Shown: positions 1 through 9,487, numbered from the stretch's first letter. The stretch is 64,000 bases of DNA from Streptomyces fodineus (GCF_001735805.1 NZ_CP017248.1:7254001-7318000); one strand, 5' to 3'. Numbers and translations: made by a program. The notes: generated by a model not told the origin, from the letters alone.

Positions 1-465
1 CGCGAGACGGTCCCGCTCGATGGCCGGAATCAGCCGCGTCCCCCAGCGCCCGTCATGCGTGAAGGCGTCCCACACCACATGGGTCAGCCCACCCAGCACG
101 GCGGAGACGTACCACCGCGTCACCGTGACGGCCCCTACACGCGCGCGTGGCGCACCGCAGCGCAGCAGCAGCGCCGGCCGTCCCTGCCAGGCCCGGGGCA
201 GCAGCGCGAGCAGCGGTTCGCGGACGAGCAGCCACAACCCCACCAGCGCCCAGGTGATGAGCACGTCGACCGTGAAGACCCCGGCGAACGAGTGCGTCAC
301 CGCGCCGAATTCCATGCCGCCCGGCAGGACACTCGCCGCGTAGAAGGTCATGTCGGGCGCGAAGGAGCCCGCGACGAGCACCGCCGGCACCAGCGGGCCA
401 CGGCCGCCGCCGTCCCGGCGTACCCCGGGCAGGACGGCCGCCGCATGGCTGAGTGTGAACGGCAA
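1..465 (-). CDS. DUF4184 family membrane protein (3' end outside window)
   Basis: The frame is open for 155 codons and runs off the window edge, so the C-terminus is missing. It begins at a TTG (463-465) preceded by a GGGAG ribosome binding site five bases upstream. The N-terminus MPFTLSHAAAVLP is typical of DUF4184 proteins, which are short multi-pass membrane proteins of unknown function resembling metal-dependent hydrolases of the YdjM type. Visible features are a conserved His in LSHAA, a FAPDMTFY stretch, VTHSFAGVFTVDV, and the THVVWDAFTHDGRWG block that may hold metal-binding His and Asp residues. Hydrophobic segments alternate with Arg-rich loops. It is transcribed divergently from the lytic transglycosylase gene. 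The family assignment is from motif recognition; the function is unknown. Confidence 0.75.
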   Translation of the reverse strand, partial: MPFTLSHAAAVLPGVRRDGGGRGPLVPAVLVAGSFAPDMTFYAASVLPGGMEFGAVTHSFAGVFTVDVLITWALVGLWLLVREPLLALLPRAWQGRPALLLRCGAPRARVGAVTVTRWYVSAVLGGLTHVVWDAFTHDGRWGTRLIPAIERDRLA

Positions 466-780
466 CAGGGCTCCCTGGAACGGTCGTCGGCCGTGGTGCC
501 GAGCCGGTGATCACGTCCGTCCAGTATGCGGGACCACCGCCCGGGGCCGTAGGCGGCAACGAGAGTTGGCCAACCGGTGAAAACCGGCTCGAACGGGTCC
601 CGACAGGCAGCAAGTTGCCGTAGGGTCACCTGCGGCGCCGCGCCGGGCGCGCGATAGCACACACAGCGCACGGACGGAAGGGCGCGACAGAGGCAACCGG
701 ATCGCCGGGGCAACCGTCACACCAGGGCGAGCAAGACCGACGGATACGGACGCGGGGCGTCCACGGGAGGGGTTCACTCG
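466..780. other. Divergent intergenic region
   Basis: This 315-base gap separates two divergent genes and should hold both promoters. No convincing -35/-10 pair, terminator hairpin or small reading frame with a ribosome binding site was seen. Confidence 0.4.
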
Positions 781-2502
781 ATGGCGGCGCATTTCGGAAG
801 GCGGCTGCGCAAGGGAGCGGCGACCACCGCCGTGGCCGCGGCAGCGGTTGCGGCCCTGTCCGCGTCCCAGGCTCCGGGAGCGACCGGCGAGGGCCACGGC
901 AGACAGACCGTGGCCGGGGCCTCCAGCCCCGTTCCCGACGCGAGCTCCGACGGCAACGCCACCGGCAACTCGCCGTACTACACGGACCTGCCGCCGCTCA
1001 ACAGCCCCCATCCCAGCCCCTCCCCGACCGCCGGCACCCCCGTACCCCAGGGCGACGCCGAGGCCGGCATACCGGCGACGGTCCTCGATGCCTACAAGAA
1101 GGCCGAAGCCGAACTGCGTTCCTCCAAGCCGGGCTGCAACCTGCCCTGGCAGTTGCTCGCGGCCATCGGCCAGGTCGAGTCGGGCCAGGCCCGCGGCGGC
1201 GAGGTCGACGCGAGCGGCACGACCGTCAGCCCGATCCTGGGCCCGGCGCTCGACGGCAACGGCTTCGCGCTCATCAAGGACACCGACCACGGCCTCTACG
1301 ACGGCAACACCGAGTACGACCAGGCCGTCGGCCCCATGCAGTTCATCCCGTCGACCTGGGCCTGGGCCGGCCGCGACGGCAACGGCGACGGCAAGAAGGA
1401 CCCCAACAACGTCTACGACGCCGCCCTCGCCGCGGGCCACTATCTGTGCCGCGACGGCCTCGACCTCTCGCGCGAGGACGATCTGCACAGCGCGATCCTC
1501 AGCTACAACCACTCGCAGGACTACCTGAACCACGTCCTGTCGTGGTTGGAGTACTACCGCAAGGGCACCCACTCCGTGCCCGACGGCTCCGGTTCCGTCC
1601 CCAGCCACCGCAGTGACGGCAGCACCCCGAAGCCCTCGGATACGCCGAGGACCAAGCCCGGACACAAGCCGGACCCGAAGCCCGGCCACCCGGGCGGCGG
1701 GAGCGGAAGCCCCAGCCCCAGCCCCAGCCCGAAACCGCCGAAGCCGCCCGTCCCGCCGACGCCTCCGCAGACCCCCACCGACACGGTGGACCACCTGCAC
1801 GACGCGGACACGGCCAAGCTCACCACGATGGCCGGCCACGCCTTCACCGAGCGGATCGGCACCCGCGCCGAGACCAAGGCCGGCGCTTCCGTCGCCAAGG
1901 TCAGGATCCGGTTCACCATCTCCGGGGACACCGACGCCACCTTCGCCGGCGGCGAGAGCGTGGCCACGGTCGCCACCGACGCCAAGGGCATCGCCCTCGC
2001 ACCCGCGCTCCAGGCGGGCGAGAAGACCGGCGACTTCAAGGTCACCGCCACCGTCGTGGGCCGCCCGGTCAAGGGCGTCGACTACACCGCCACCGTCACC
2101 GAGCGCGCCGCCGACACCTTGACCCGCACCAGCGACACCCCGCTGACCTGCACCCCGGGCGGCGAGTTCGCCGACCAGGTCGAGGTGAAGGGGACGTACA
2201 AGGGCGCCGTCGCGGACAAGGTCGCGGCCACGGCCACCCTGATCAAGTCCGACACCGACACCACCGAGAACGACAAGGGCCCCTACTTCAAGGACGCCGA
2301 CGGCAAGACCGTACGCACGCTCACCGGCCTCCAGACGGACGCCAAGGGCCTGCTGACCCTGCCGAAGCTGTACGCAGACGACACCACCGGCACCTTCCTG
2401 CTGCGCATCACCACCGCCGGCGGCGCGACGCTCACCGTCGAGCTGAAGGTCGCCGCCGCCGACTCCTCGCCGAGCCCGTCCCCGAGCCCGTCCGCCTCCT
2501 GA
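781..2502 (+). CDS. Secreted lytic transglycosylase with proline-rich linker
   Basis: A 573-residue exported protein. An Arg/Lys-containing N-terminus followed by an alanine-rich hydrophobic stretch (about residues 9-30) looks like a signal peptide. Residues about 95-260 form a transglycosylase SLT-type domain: a catalytic-looking Glu in AAIGQVESGQ, then VGPMQFIPSTW, DGNGDGKKDPNNVYDAA, and SYNHSQDYLNHVL. This should cleave the glycan strand of peptidoglycan outside the membrane. A Pro/Ser/Lys linker (about 270-340) leads to a C-terminal part of about 220 residues that looks like two beta-sandwich domains. A GGGAGGGG site precedes the ATG. It ends with a Ser-Pro repeat and is followed by a strong hairpin. 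Confidence 0.85.
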   Translation: MAAHFGRRLRKGAATTAVAAAAVAALSASQAPGATGEGHGRQTVAGASSPVPDASSDGNATGNSPYYTDLPPLNSPHPSPSPTAGTPVPQGDAEAGIPATVLDAYKKAEAELRSSKPGCNLPWQLLAAIGQVESGQARGGEVDASGTTVSPILGPALDGNGFALIKDTDHGLYDGNTEYDQAVGPMQFIPSTWAWAGRDGNGDGKKDPNNVYDAALAAGHYLCRDGLDLSREDDLHSAILSYNHSQDYLNHVLSWLEYYRKGTHSVPDGSGSVPSHRSDGSTPKPSDTPRTKPGHKPDPKPGHPGGGSGSPSPSPSPKPPKPPVPPTPPQTPTDTVDHLHDADTAKLTTMAGHAFTERIGTRAETKAGASVAKVRIRFTISGDTDATFAGGESVATVATDAKGIALAPALQAGEKTGDFKVTATVVGRPVKGVDYTATVTERAADTLTRTSDTPLTCTPGGEFADQVEVKGTYKGAVADKVAATATLIKSDTDTTENDKGPYFKDADGKTVRTLTGLQTDAKGLLTLPKLYADDTTGTFLLRITTAGGATLTVELKVAAADSSPSPSPSPSAS

Positions 2503-2519
2503 CGCACCACACCACCGGC

Positions 2520-2555
2520 AGGGCGCCCTCTTCGCACCGGCGGGGAGGGCGCCCT
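2520..2555. terminator. Perfect 11-bp inverted repeat after transglycosylase gene
   Basis: AGGGCGCCCTC (2520-2530) is repeated inverted at 2545-2555 around a 14-base loop, 17 bases after the stop codon. It has no U-run, as is usual for terminators in high-GC actinobacteria. Confidence 0.65.
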
Positions 2556-2664
2556 CGTTCGTCCGTGCACCGCTGTTCTCATCTCACCCGCCCGTTGCTA
2601 CGGTGCCGAACCTGACGACCCATCAGGAAGCTGTCAGGACACGACCGTCTGCCGGGAGGCCCGT

Positions 2665-2799
2665 ATGCGCGCCCTGATCGCCGCCGCGACCGGTCTCGCC
2701 CTCGCACTCGTCCTGGTCCTGGCGATGACCGCCATGGGTACGCCGACGGGCCGCACATCCCCCAAGCCGCTGCTGACGACGGTGCCCTCGCACCCGTAG
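2665..2799 (+). CDS. Small SPW_0924-type membrane peptide
   Basis: A 44-residue frame starting at ATG, five bases after a GGGAGG site. It encodes one hydrophobic helix (about residues 3-24, rich in Ala/Leu/Val) followed by a short polar tail ending TTVPSHP. The codon third positions are almost all G or C. It sits 27 bases upstream of the DUF3068 gene and is probably co-transcribed with it. I recognise it as resembling the short SPW_0924 family proteins of Streptomyces. Its function is unknown, and the family match is from memory of sequence character only. Confidence 0.7.
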   Translation: MRALIAAATGLALALVLVLAMTAMGTPTGRTSPKPLLTTVPSHP

Positions 2800-2826
2800 C
2801 CGAGCCCGTCCGGGAGGGAGCCTTCC

Positions 2827-3819
2827 ATGCGCCGCAAGGCAAGCCTGGTCCTGCTCGCCTGCGCCGTCTTCTGCGCGGCGCTGTCCCCGCTGCTGCGCTG
2901 GTACGCCTTCCCGCGCCTGGCCAGGATCCCCGCGAACCAGTACCAGGACATGGTCCTGGAGGCCAGGGGCGCCACCCTCCTCGACTACGGCACGATGCGC
3001 GCGAAGAAGGTCTCCAAGGTCACCATCGTGCAGACCCTCAAGGGCAACGTGGAGGCCGCGAAGAGCATCGAGAGGACGGCGGGGCGGCCGGTCGTGGTCT
3101 GGGACAGCCTCTCCTACGTCCAGGGCCCCGACGGGAAGATGGTCTCCAAGGTCCCCGAGCGCTACATCTTCGACGCCCACAGCCAGGACCCCGTGCACGC
3201 GACCGGCGAGATGGTCGACGGCGACCCCGTCACACGCGACGGCATCGAGTTCAAGTGGCCCTTCCTGACGCAGAAACGCGACTACGAGTACTTCGACGCG
3301 CAGACCCGCACCACCAGCCCCATCCACTACAAGGACACCCGGACCTTCCGCGGCCTGACGGTCTACTACTTCGAGCAGACCATCCCCTGGACCAAGGTCC
3401 CCATGCCGAAGACCCTGCCCGTCCAGGGCATCACTGCGGAATCGGTCGCGAGGACGGGCACGACCCGCTGGTACAGCACCGTCCGCAGGTTCTGGGTCGA
3501 ACCGGTCACCGGCGCACCCGTCTACGGCGAGGAACTCCACCGGGAGGAACTGCGCGGCGGCACCCTGCTGGGCGGCCGGGCCAAGGTCACGGCGTTCGCC
3601 GGCGACGTGAAGATGCGCGAGGACTACATCGAGCACACGGTCGCCCTGGTCAAGCACAACCGCACCCTGGTCCTGACGCTCACCTCGTACGTCCCCTGGG
3701 GCTCCCTGACCGCAGGAGTCCTGCTCCTGGCCCTCTCCCTCTATCTGGAGGCCCGCGCCCGCCGCCCCCAGGACCCCGCACCCACGGAACCGGCCGAACC
3801 CGAACCGGTCAGCGCCTGA
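2827..3819 (+). CDS. DUF3068 domain membrane protein
   Basis: A 330-residue protein with an N-terminal membrane helix (about residues 5-25), a long extracytoplasmic region, and a C-terminal helix (about 285-310, SLTAGVLLLALSLYLEA) followed by a Pro/Glu-rich tail. This two-helix layout with a large outer domain is the DUF3068 pattern (PorA-family-like), frequent in Streptomyces and other actinobacteria and of unknown function. A GGGAGGGAG site precedes the ATG. It overlaps the convergent helicase gene by 11 bases at its 3' end and lies in an apparent two-gene unit with the small membrane peptide upstream. Confidence 0.8.
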   Translation: MRRKASLVLLACAVFCAALSPLLRWYAFPRLARIPANQYQDMVLEARGATLLDYGTMRAKKVSKVTIVQTLKGNVEAAKSIERTAGRPVVVWDSLSYVQGPDGKMVSKVPERYIFDAHSQDPVHATGEMVDGDPVTRDGIEFKWPFLTQKRDYEYFDAQTRTTSPIHYKDTRTFRGLTVYYFEQTIPWTKVPMPKTLPVQGITAESVARTGTTRWYSTVRRFWVEPVTGAPVYGEELHREELRGGTLLGGRAKVTAFAGDVKMREDYIEHTVALVKHNRTLVLTLTSYVPWGSLTAGVLLLALSLYLEARARRPQDPAPTEPAEPEPVSA

Positions 3820-6391
3820 GCCTCGCGTTGGTGTGCCGGGTGGGCTCCGCGGTCGCCGGGTCCTCGGGCCACGGATGCTTCGGATACCGTCCGCGCAACT
3901 CCGCCCGTACGCCCTTGTAGCCGTCCTTCCAGAAGGAGGCGAGGTCGGCCGTCACGGCGGCGGGCCGCCCGGCGGGCGAGAGCAGATGCACGAGCAGGGG
4001 CACCCCCGCCACCGCCGGCGTCTGCCGCAGCCCGAACATCTCCTGCAGCTTCACCGCGAGCACGGGGCGCTCCGGATCCCGGTAGTCGATCCGAATTCTG
4101 GACCCACTCGGTACGGCGATGCGCTCCGGCGCCAGTTCGTCCAGCCGGGCGGCCTGTCCGCTCGCCCAGGGCAGCAGCCGCGCCAGCCCCTGACCGGCGT
4201 CGATCCGCGCGAGATCCGCTCGCCGCCGGGCCCGTCCCAGCTCCGGCTCCAGCCACTCGTCCACGCGCGCGTGGAGCGCGTCGCCGGACACGTCCGGCCA
4301 GGGCTCCCCGAGATGCGCCCGCAGAAACGCCAGCCGCTGCCGCAGCGACTCGGCCTCCGGCGTCCACCGCAGCAGCCCGAGCCCTGCCTGCCGCAGCCCT
4401 TCGAGGAGGGCAGCGCGCACGAGCGCCGGGTCGGCGTCCTGCAGCGGCCGTGCGGCGAGCTCGATCGCCCCCAGCCGTTCGACATGCCGGGCCACGACGT
4501 CCCCGCCGGCCCAGTGCACCTCGTCGTGCCCGCCGAGCAGGGGCCCGGCGGCGGCGAGCGCCACGTCCTGTGGCACGGCGGCCCCGAGCCGCACGCGCGC
4601 GTGCCCCTTCCCGGCGGGCCGATCCGCGACGGCGACGACGATCCAGGGCGCCCCACGGAGCCCCGACCCCTCCTCCAGCTCGGCCCGGGTACCGGAGGCC
4701 ATGAGATACGACCCACCGTCCAGCCTGGCGACACGCTCGGGAAAGGCGAGCGCGGCCACAAGGCCGGCGAGCCTGTCGTCACCGGTGCCCGGTCCGGCCT
4801 GGCCGGAGTGCTCTTCCTGACGGCCACGCGCTCCCGTGGCGGCGCCTGGTCCGGCCTGTTCGGAGCCCCCTGTCCGACGGTCGCGGGCGGGCGGGTGCGA
4901 AAACTCCCCCGAGACGGCCCGCAGCCGCCGCACCTCCGCGGCCCACCGCCCCGCGTACGCGTCACCTCCACGCCGGGCCCGCCGCAACGCACCGGCGAGA
5001 TCATCCCCGTACTCCCGCGGCACTTCCTCGGAGAGCAGCGCGACAACCTCGGCCCCCTCACCGGAGGTGTCCAGCAAGGCGCGTCCCAGCCGGGGATGCA
5101 CTCCCAGCCGGGACAGGCGCACACCGACCGGCGTGGCCCGACCGGCGCAGTCCACCGCGCCCACGGCCGACAGAACCTCCCGCGCCGCCGCCATCGCCCC
5201 GCCCGGAGGAGGATCGAGCAACGCCAGCCCGGAGGCGTCCGGATCGCCCCAGCAAGCCGTCTGCAAGGCGAACGCGGTCAGGTCGGCCACCTTGATCTCC
5301 GGCGCCGGAAACGCCGGCAGACGCCCGTCCTCGGCCTCCGTCCAGCACCGGTACACAAAGCCCGGCGCCTCCCGCCCGGCCCGCCCCGCCCGCTGCCGCC
5401 CGGCCGCCCGCGACGCCCGTACCGTCGTCAGCCCGCTCAGCCCGCGCGCGTGGTCCACCCGCGGTTCCCGGGCGAGCCCCGAGTCCACCACCACCCGCAC
5501 CCCGGGCACCGTCAGCGACGACTCCGCCACCGAGGTCGCCAGCACCACCCGGCGCCGCGCCCCGGGCGCGAGCACCGCGTCCTGCACGGCGGCCGGCGCC
5601 CGCCCGTGCACCTGGAGCACGTCGACGTCCGTCACATCCCCCAGTTGCCCCGCCACGCGAGCGATCTCGCCCACACCGGGCAGAAAGCACAGCACGTCCC
5701 CGTCCCGCTCGGCCAGCGCCCGCCGCACCACCGACGCCACGTGCGCCAGCAGCGCCGGATCGACACGCATCCCGTGCGGCGGCCGTACCGGACGCCCCGC
5801 AGGCGCCCACACCACCTCCACCGGGTGCGCGACGCCCTCCGCCTCGACCACCGGAGCCCCGCCCAGCAGCCGCGCCCAGCCCCCGGCATCCGTCGTCGCC
5901 GACGCGGCCACCAGCCGCAGCTCCGGCCGCAGCGCCTGCCGTACGTCCCACAGGAACGCGGCCGCCGTGTCGGCGTCCAGATGCCGCTCATGGCACTCGT
6001 CCAGGACGACAATGTCGACGCCCGGCAGCTCCTGGTCCCGCTGCAGCCGCTGCAGCAGCACGCCGGTCGTCGCGACCTCCACGCGCGTGTGCCGCCCCAC
6101 GGCCCGTTCACCGCGCACCGTGAAGCCGACGCTCTCGCCGGGCCTCTCGCCCAGCAGCCACGCCATCCGCCGGGCCGCCGCCCGCGCCGCGATCCGGCGT
6201 GGCTCGGCCACCACGACGCGGCGCGCGGGCCCGCCGCCGACCAGCCCCGCCAGCACGAGCGGCACCAGCGTCGTCTTGCCGGTGCCGGGCGGCGCCACGA
6301 GCACGGCCGTGCCGGCACCCTCCAGGGCCTCGGTCAGAGCGGGCAGAGCGGAGCGCACGGGCAGCGCGTCCAGGGCGTCGTAACGGATCAC
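3809..6391 (-). CDS. hrpB: ATP-dependent helicase HrpB
   Basis: An 860-residue DEAH-box helicase. Motif I is APPGTGKTT near residue 35. The DECH-type motif II appears as VLDECHERHLD, and motif III as SATTDAGGW. Motif VI appears as the AGRQRAGRAGRE block. A helicase-associated domain and the HrpB C-terminal block (about 700-850, with PAVTADLASFWKDGYKGVRAELRGRYPKHPWPED in separate conserved pieces) follow. Length and motif order match HrpB. Between about 490 and 530 there is a low-complexity insertion rich in Gly, Arg and Glu. HrpB is a presumed RNA helicase; its role in Streptomyces is not established. The start is GTG. Confidence 0.9.
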   Translation of the reverse strand: MIRYDALDALPVRSALPALTEALEGAGTAVLVAPPGTGKTTLVPLVLAGLVGGGPARRVVVAEPRRIAARAAARRMAWLLGERPGESVGFTVRGERAVGRHTRVEVATTGVLLQRLQRDQELPGVDIVVLDECHERHLDADTAAAFLWDVRQALRPELRLVAASATTDAGGWARLLGGAPVVEAEGVAHPVEVVWAPAGRPVRPPHGMRVDPALLAHVASVVRRALAERDGDVLCFLPGVGEIARVAGQLGDVTDVDVLQVHGRAPAAVQDAVLAPGARRRVVLATSVAESSLTVPGVRVVVDSGLAREPRVDHARGLSGLTTVRASRAAGRQRAGRAGREAPGFVYRCWTEAEDGRLPAFPAPEIKVADLTAFALQTACWGDPDASGLALLDPPPGGAMAAAREVLSAVGAVDCAGRATPVGVRLSRLGVHPRLGRALLDTSGEGAEVVALLSEEVPREYGDDLAGALRRARRGGDAYAGRWAAEVRRLRAVSGEFSHPPARDRRTGGSEQAGPGAATGARGRQEEHSGQAGPGTGDDRLAGLVAALAFPERVARLDGGSYLMASGTRAELEEGSGLRGAPWIVVAVADRPAGKGHARVRLGAAVPQDVALAAAGPLLGGHDEVHWAGGDVVARHVERLGAIELAARPLQDADPALVRAALLEGLRQAGLGLLRWTPEAESLRQRLAFLRAHLGEPWPDVSGDALHARVDEWLEPELGRARRRADLARIDAGQGLARLLPWASGQAARLDELAPERIAVPSGSRIRIDYRDPERPVLAVKLQEMFGLRQTPAVAGVPLLVHLLSPAGRPAAVTADLASFWKDGYKGVRAELRGRYPKHPWPEDPATAEPTRHTNARLRR

Positions 6392-6457
6392 GCCCCTAGT
6401 GTCGTACGACGGCGAAACCGGCCCCCACGCGCGCGTGCCCCCGATGATCAGCCGGGC

Positions 6458-7291
6458 TCAGTCCCGCTCGCACACGAAGATCGCCGTCCCCGGGATCAGG
6501 TTGCCCCGCAGCGGGGACCAGCCGCCCCACTCCGAGGTGTTCCAGGACGGCCACTCCGGCTCCACCAGGTCCACCAGGCGGAAACCGGACGCCACGATGT
6601 CCCGGACGCGGTCGCCGAGCGTCCTGTGATGCTCGACGTAGACCGCGCGGCCCTCCTCGTCCTGCTCCACGTACGGCGTGCGGTCGAAGTAGGAGGACGA
6701 CAGCGACAGGCCCTCGGGGCCCGGCTCGTCCGGGAACGCCCAGCGGATCGGATGCGTCACCGAGAAGACGAACCGGCCGCCCGGCCGCAGCACCCGGCGC
6801 ACCTCGCGCAGCACCAGCCGCGGGTCGGCGACGAACGGCAGCGCCCCGTACGCCGAGCAGGCCAGATCGAAGGAGCCGTCCGCGAAGGGCAGCGCGCCGG
6901 CGTCCGCGCAGACCAGCGGAAACGATCCACCGATGCGCAGGGCGTGCTGGAGCTGGCGGTGCGAGAGGTCCAGGGCCACCGGGCGGGCACCCTGGGCGGC
7001 CAGCCAGCGCGCGCACTGCGCCGCGCCCGCGCCGATCTCCAGGATCTCCTTGCCCTTCAGCTCCTCCGGCGGGCCGAGCAGCTCGGCCTCCACCTCGTCC
7101 AGGCCCTCCGGACCCCAAACGAAGCGGTCGTCGCCGAGGAATGTGCCGTGGTCGGTCTGGTACTCGTCCGCGTTGCGGTCCCACCAGCCCCGATTGGCCC
7201 GTGCGCTCTCCGTGACCCCGGCGTCACGCCGGGTGGCCTCCGGCTCGTACGCCTCGGGTCCTTCGGGCTCGTACGTTTCCGGCTCTTGGAT
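6458..7291 (-). CDS. Class I SAM-dependent methyltransferase with non-canonical start
   Basis: The SAM-binding core is clear: EILEIGAGAAQCARWLAAQG (motif I), a DLSHRQLQHALRIG acidic motif, and LRPGGRFVFSVTHP. The first canonical start in this frame is GTG at 7093. That would remove the conserved N-terminal block NRGWWDRNADEYQ and FLGDDRFVWGPEGL. Upstream the frame is open to a TAG, with no ATG, GTG or TTG. A GAGGGAG ribosome binding site lies directly before two ATC codons (7294-7292 and 7291-7289), where relatives typically begin MIQEPE. I place the start at the second ATC by spacing (about six bases). The product would be 277 residues. The substrate is unknown. Confidence 0.7.
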   Translation of the reverse strand: MQEPETYEPEGPEAYEPEATRRDAGVTESARANRGWWDRNADEYQTDHGTFLGDDRFVWGPEGLDEVEAELLGPPEELKGKEILEIGAGAAQCARWLAAQGARPVALDLSHRQLQHALRIGGSFPLVCADAGALPFADGSFDLACSAYGALPFVADPRLVLREVRRVLRPGGRFVFSVTHPIRWAFPDEPGPEGLSLSSSYFDRTPYVEQDEEGRAVYVEHHRTLGDRVRDIVASGFRLVDLVEPEWPSWNTSEWGGWSPLRGNLIPGTAIFVCERD

Positions 7292-7294
7292 GAT

Positions 7295-7660
7295 CGGCTC
7301 CCTCGTCGTACTCTTCCGTCCAACCCGCCGGGCGCGCGTCGCGGAAGGGGTCCCGAAGGCCTACGTGGCCTCCTGGGACGTTTCTTGTGCCGGGTATGCG
7401 GCGATCCGCCCCGGGTGTGCGCCTTCGCGCATTGACCATGTCCGGCTGCCCCCGTATGCTACAAGTTGCGCTGCGGGCCTGCGCACCTCAGACGTAGCAG
7501 GCTGCGCTCGCATCTGTTGTATGTCCCCTCGGTTGTCGAGGCGCCATCACCAGTATCTGGTGGGCCGCTTCCTTGGCTGTCCGGCTTCTGCAGAGCGAAA
7601 CGGGCTCCCGGCGTAAGCAGTACCTACGACTTCAATGTCCGTACCGGAGCCCTTTCCCAC
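7295..7660. other. rpsA upstream region
   Basis: This 366-base gap between the divergent methyltransferase gene and rpsA should carry the rpsA promoter and 5' leader. A weak GGAGC site lies 11 bases before the rpsA ATG. An open frame continues upstream of the rpsA start, but its translation does not resemble the S1 N-terminus. No riboswitch-like structure was recognised. Confidence 0.4.
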
Positions 7661-9151
7661 ATGACGAGCAGCACCGAGACCACCGCCACCACCCCGCAGG
7701 TAGCGGTCAACGACATCGGTAACGAGGAAGCATTCCTCGCAGCGATCGACGAGACGATCAAGTACTTCAACGACGGCGACATCGTCGACGGCGTCATCGT
7801 GAAGGTCGACCGGGACGAGGTCCTGCTCGACATCGGTTACAAGACCGAAGGTGTCATCCCGAGCCGCGAGCTCTCGATCAAGCACGACGTCGACCCGAAC
7901 GAGGTCGTGGCCGTCGGCGACGAGATCGAGGCCCTGGTCCTCCAGAAGGAGGACAAGGAAGGCCGCCTGATCCTCTCGAAGAAGCGCGCCCAGTACGAGC
8001 GTGCCTGGGGCACCATCGAGAAGATCAAGGAAGAGGACGGCATCGTTACCGGTACCGTCATCGAGGTCGTCAAGGGTGGTCTCATCCTTGACATCGGCCT
8101 CCGTGGCTTCCTCCCGGCCTCCCTGGTCGAGATGCGCCGCGTTCGCGACCTCCAGCCGTACGTCGGCAAGGAGCTCGAGGCCAAGATCATCGAGCTGGAC
8201 AAGAACCGCAACAACGTGGTCCTGTCCCGCCGTGCCTGGCTGGAGCAGACCCAGTCCGAGGTCCGCCAGACGTTCCTCACGACCCTCCAGAAGGGTCAGG
8301 TCCGTTCCGGCGTCGTCTCCTCGATCGTCAACTTCGGTGCCTTCGTGGACCTGGGTGGCGTCGACGGTCTGGTCCACGTCTCCGAGCTGTCCTGGAAGCA
8401 CATCGACCACCCGTCCGAGGTTGTCGAGGTCGGCCAGGAGGTCACCGTCGAGGTTCTCGACGTCGACATGGACCGCGAGCGCGTCTCCCTGTCGCTGAAG
8501 GCGACCCAGGAAGACCCGTGGCAGCAGTTCGCCCGCACCCACCAGATCGGCCAGGTCGTGCCCGGTAAGGTCACGAAGCTGGTTCCGTTCGGTGCGTTCG
8601 TCCGCGTGGACGAGGGCATCGAGGGTCTGGTCCACATCTCCGAGCTGGCCGAGCGTCACGTGGAGATCCCGGAGCAGGTCGTCCAGGTCAACGACGAGAT
8701 CTTCGTCAAGGTCATCGACATCGACCTCGAGCGCCGCCGCATCAGCCTCTCGCTGAAGCAGGCCAACGAGTCCTTCGGTGCCGACCCGGCCTCGGTCGAG
8801 TTCGACCCGACCCTGTACGGCATGGCCGCGTCCTACGACGACCAGGGCAACTACATCTACCCCGAGGGCTTCGACCCGGAGACCAACGACTGGCTGCCGG
8901 GCTACGAGAAGCAGCGCGAGGAGTGGGAGCGCCAGTACGCCGAGGCGCAGGCCCGCTTCGAGCAGCACCAGCAGCAGGTCATCAAGTCCCGCGAGGCCGA
9001 CGCGGCTGCTGCCGCCGAGGGTGGCGAGGCTGCGGCTCCGGCCGCGACCGGCGGTTCGTACTCCTCCGAGGGCGCGGACACCTCCGGTGCGCTGGCCTCG
9101 GACGAGGCGCTGGCCGCGCTGCGCGAGAAGCTGGCCGGTGGCCAGAGCTGA
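7661..9151 (+). CDS. rpsA: 30S ribosomal protein S1
   Basis: A 496-residue protein with four S1 RNA-binding domains, at about residues 36-105, 123-188, 209-277 and 294-363. Each contains the G-x-V/FVD-G-V-G-LVH-SE signature (for example NFGAFVDLGGVDGLVHVSE and PFGAFVRVDEGIEGLVHIS). The C-terminus is acidic and Ala/Glu-rich, as in actinobacterial S1, which has four domains rather than the six of enteric S1. Codon use shows the slightly relaxed GGT/CGT pattern of highly expressed genes, unlike its neighbours. The start chosen gives the conserved MTSSTETTATTPQVAVNDIG. A hairpin terminator follows. Confidence 0.97.
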   Translation: MTSSTETTATTPQVAVNDIGNEEAFLAAIDETIKYFNDGDIVDGVIVKVDRDEVLLDIGYKTEGVIPSRELSIKHDVDPNEVVAVGDEIEALVLQKEDKEGRLILSKKRAQYERAWGTIEKIKEEDGIVTGTVIEVVKGGLILDIGLRGFLPASLVEMRRVRDLQPYVGKELEAKIIELDKNRNNVVLSRRAWLEQTQSEVRQTFLTTLQKGQVRSGVVSSIVNFGAFVDLGGVDGLVHVSELSWKHIDHPSEVVEVGQEVTVEVLDVDMDRERVSLSLKATQEDPWQQFARTHQIGQVVPGKVTKLVPFGAFVRVDEGIEGLVHISELAERHVEIPEQVVQVNDEIFVKVIDIDLERRRISLSLKQANESFGADPASVEFDPTLYGMAASYDDQGNYIYPEGFDPETNDWLPGYEKQREEWERQYAEAQARFEQHQQQVIKSREADAAAAAEGGEAAAPAATGGSYSSEGADTSGALASDEALAALREKLAGGQS

Positions 9152-9189
9152 GCTCTTTCACTGAGCTGAGGGTCAGTCCCTAGTCTGAG

Positions 9190-9215
9190 GGGCCGCATCT
9201 TTCGAGGTGCGGCCC
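9190..9215 (+). terminator. rpsA terminator hairpin
   Basis: GGGCCGCA (9190-9197) pairs perfectly with TGCGGCCC (9208-9215) across a 10-base loop, followed by a short TT, 39 bases after the rpsA stop. Confidence 0.75.
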
Positions 9216-9487
9216 TTCAGGCGTTTTCGGGCGGGTGCTGCCCATGCCCCTGCCGTGACGCCGTCGATGATCACCCCTTTGGCCGCGTCGGTCATGATGC
9301 CCTTCTGTGGCAGGTCTCATGCATGAACGAAAATTGTCATGCTGAACGATGATGCCCGGTGAAGGTACAGACCAGCTGACAAGGCGTCAAGGTTGCCTGC
9401 GCGAGAGGCCTGATCAGTGGCCGGCTCCGGGAATGCCCGCGTTCCAGGGCGCGTTGTCCATGACGAACACGAGGAGGAGCGGTCACA
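9216..9487. other. Intergenic region before PAC2 gene
   Basis: Less G+C-rich than its surroundings, with an A-rich stretch near 9325-9340 that could belong to a promoter for the PAC2 gene. No gene or RNA was recognised. Confidence 0.35.

Noticed and set aside
3833..7435. A 1200-codon open frame on the plus strand
   Set aside because: It is antisense to hrpB and the methyltransferase, rich in Arg/Pro/His as expected for the mirror of high-GC codons, with no domain or ribosome binding site.
7547..8968. A 473-codon minus-strand frame over rpsA
   Set aside because: Leu/Asp/Val-rich mirror of the S1 repeats; the plus strand is unmistakably rpsA.
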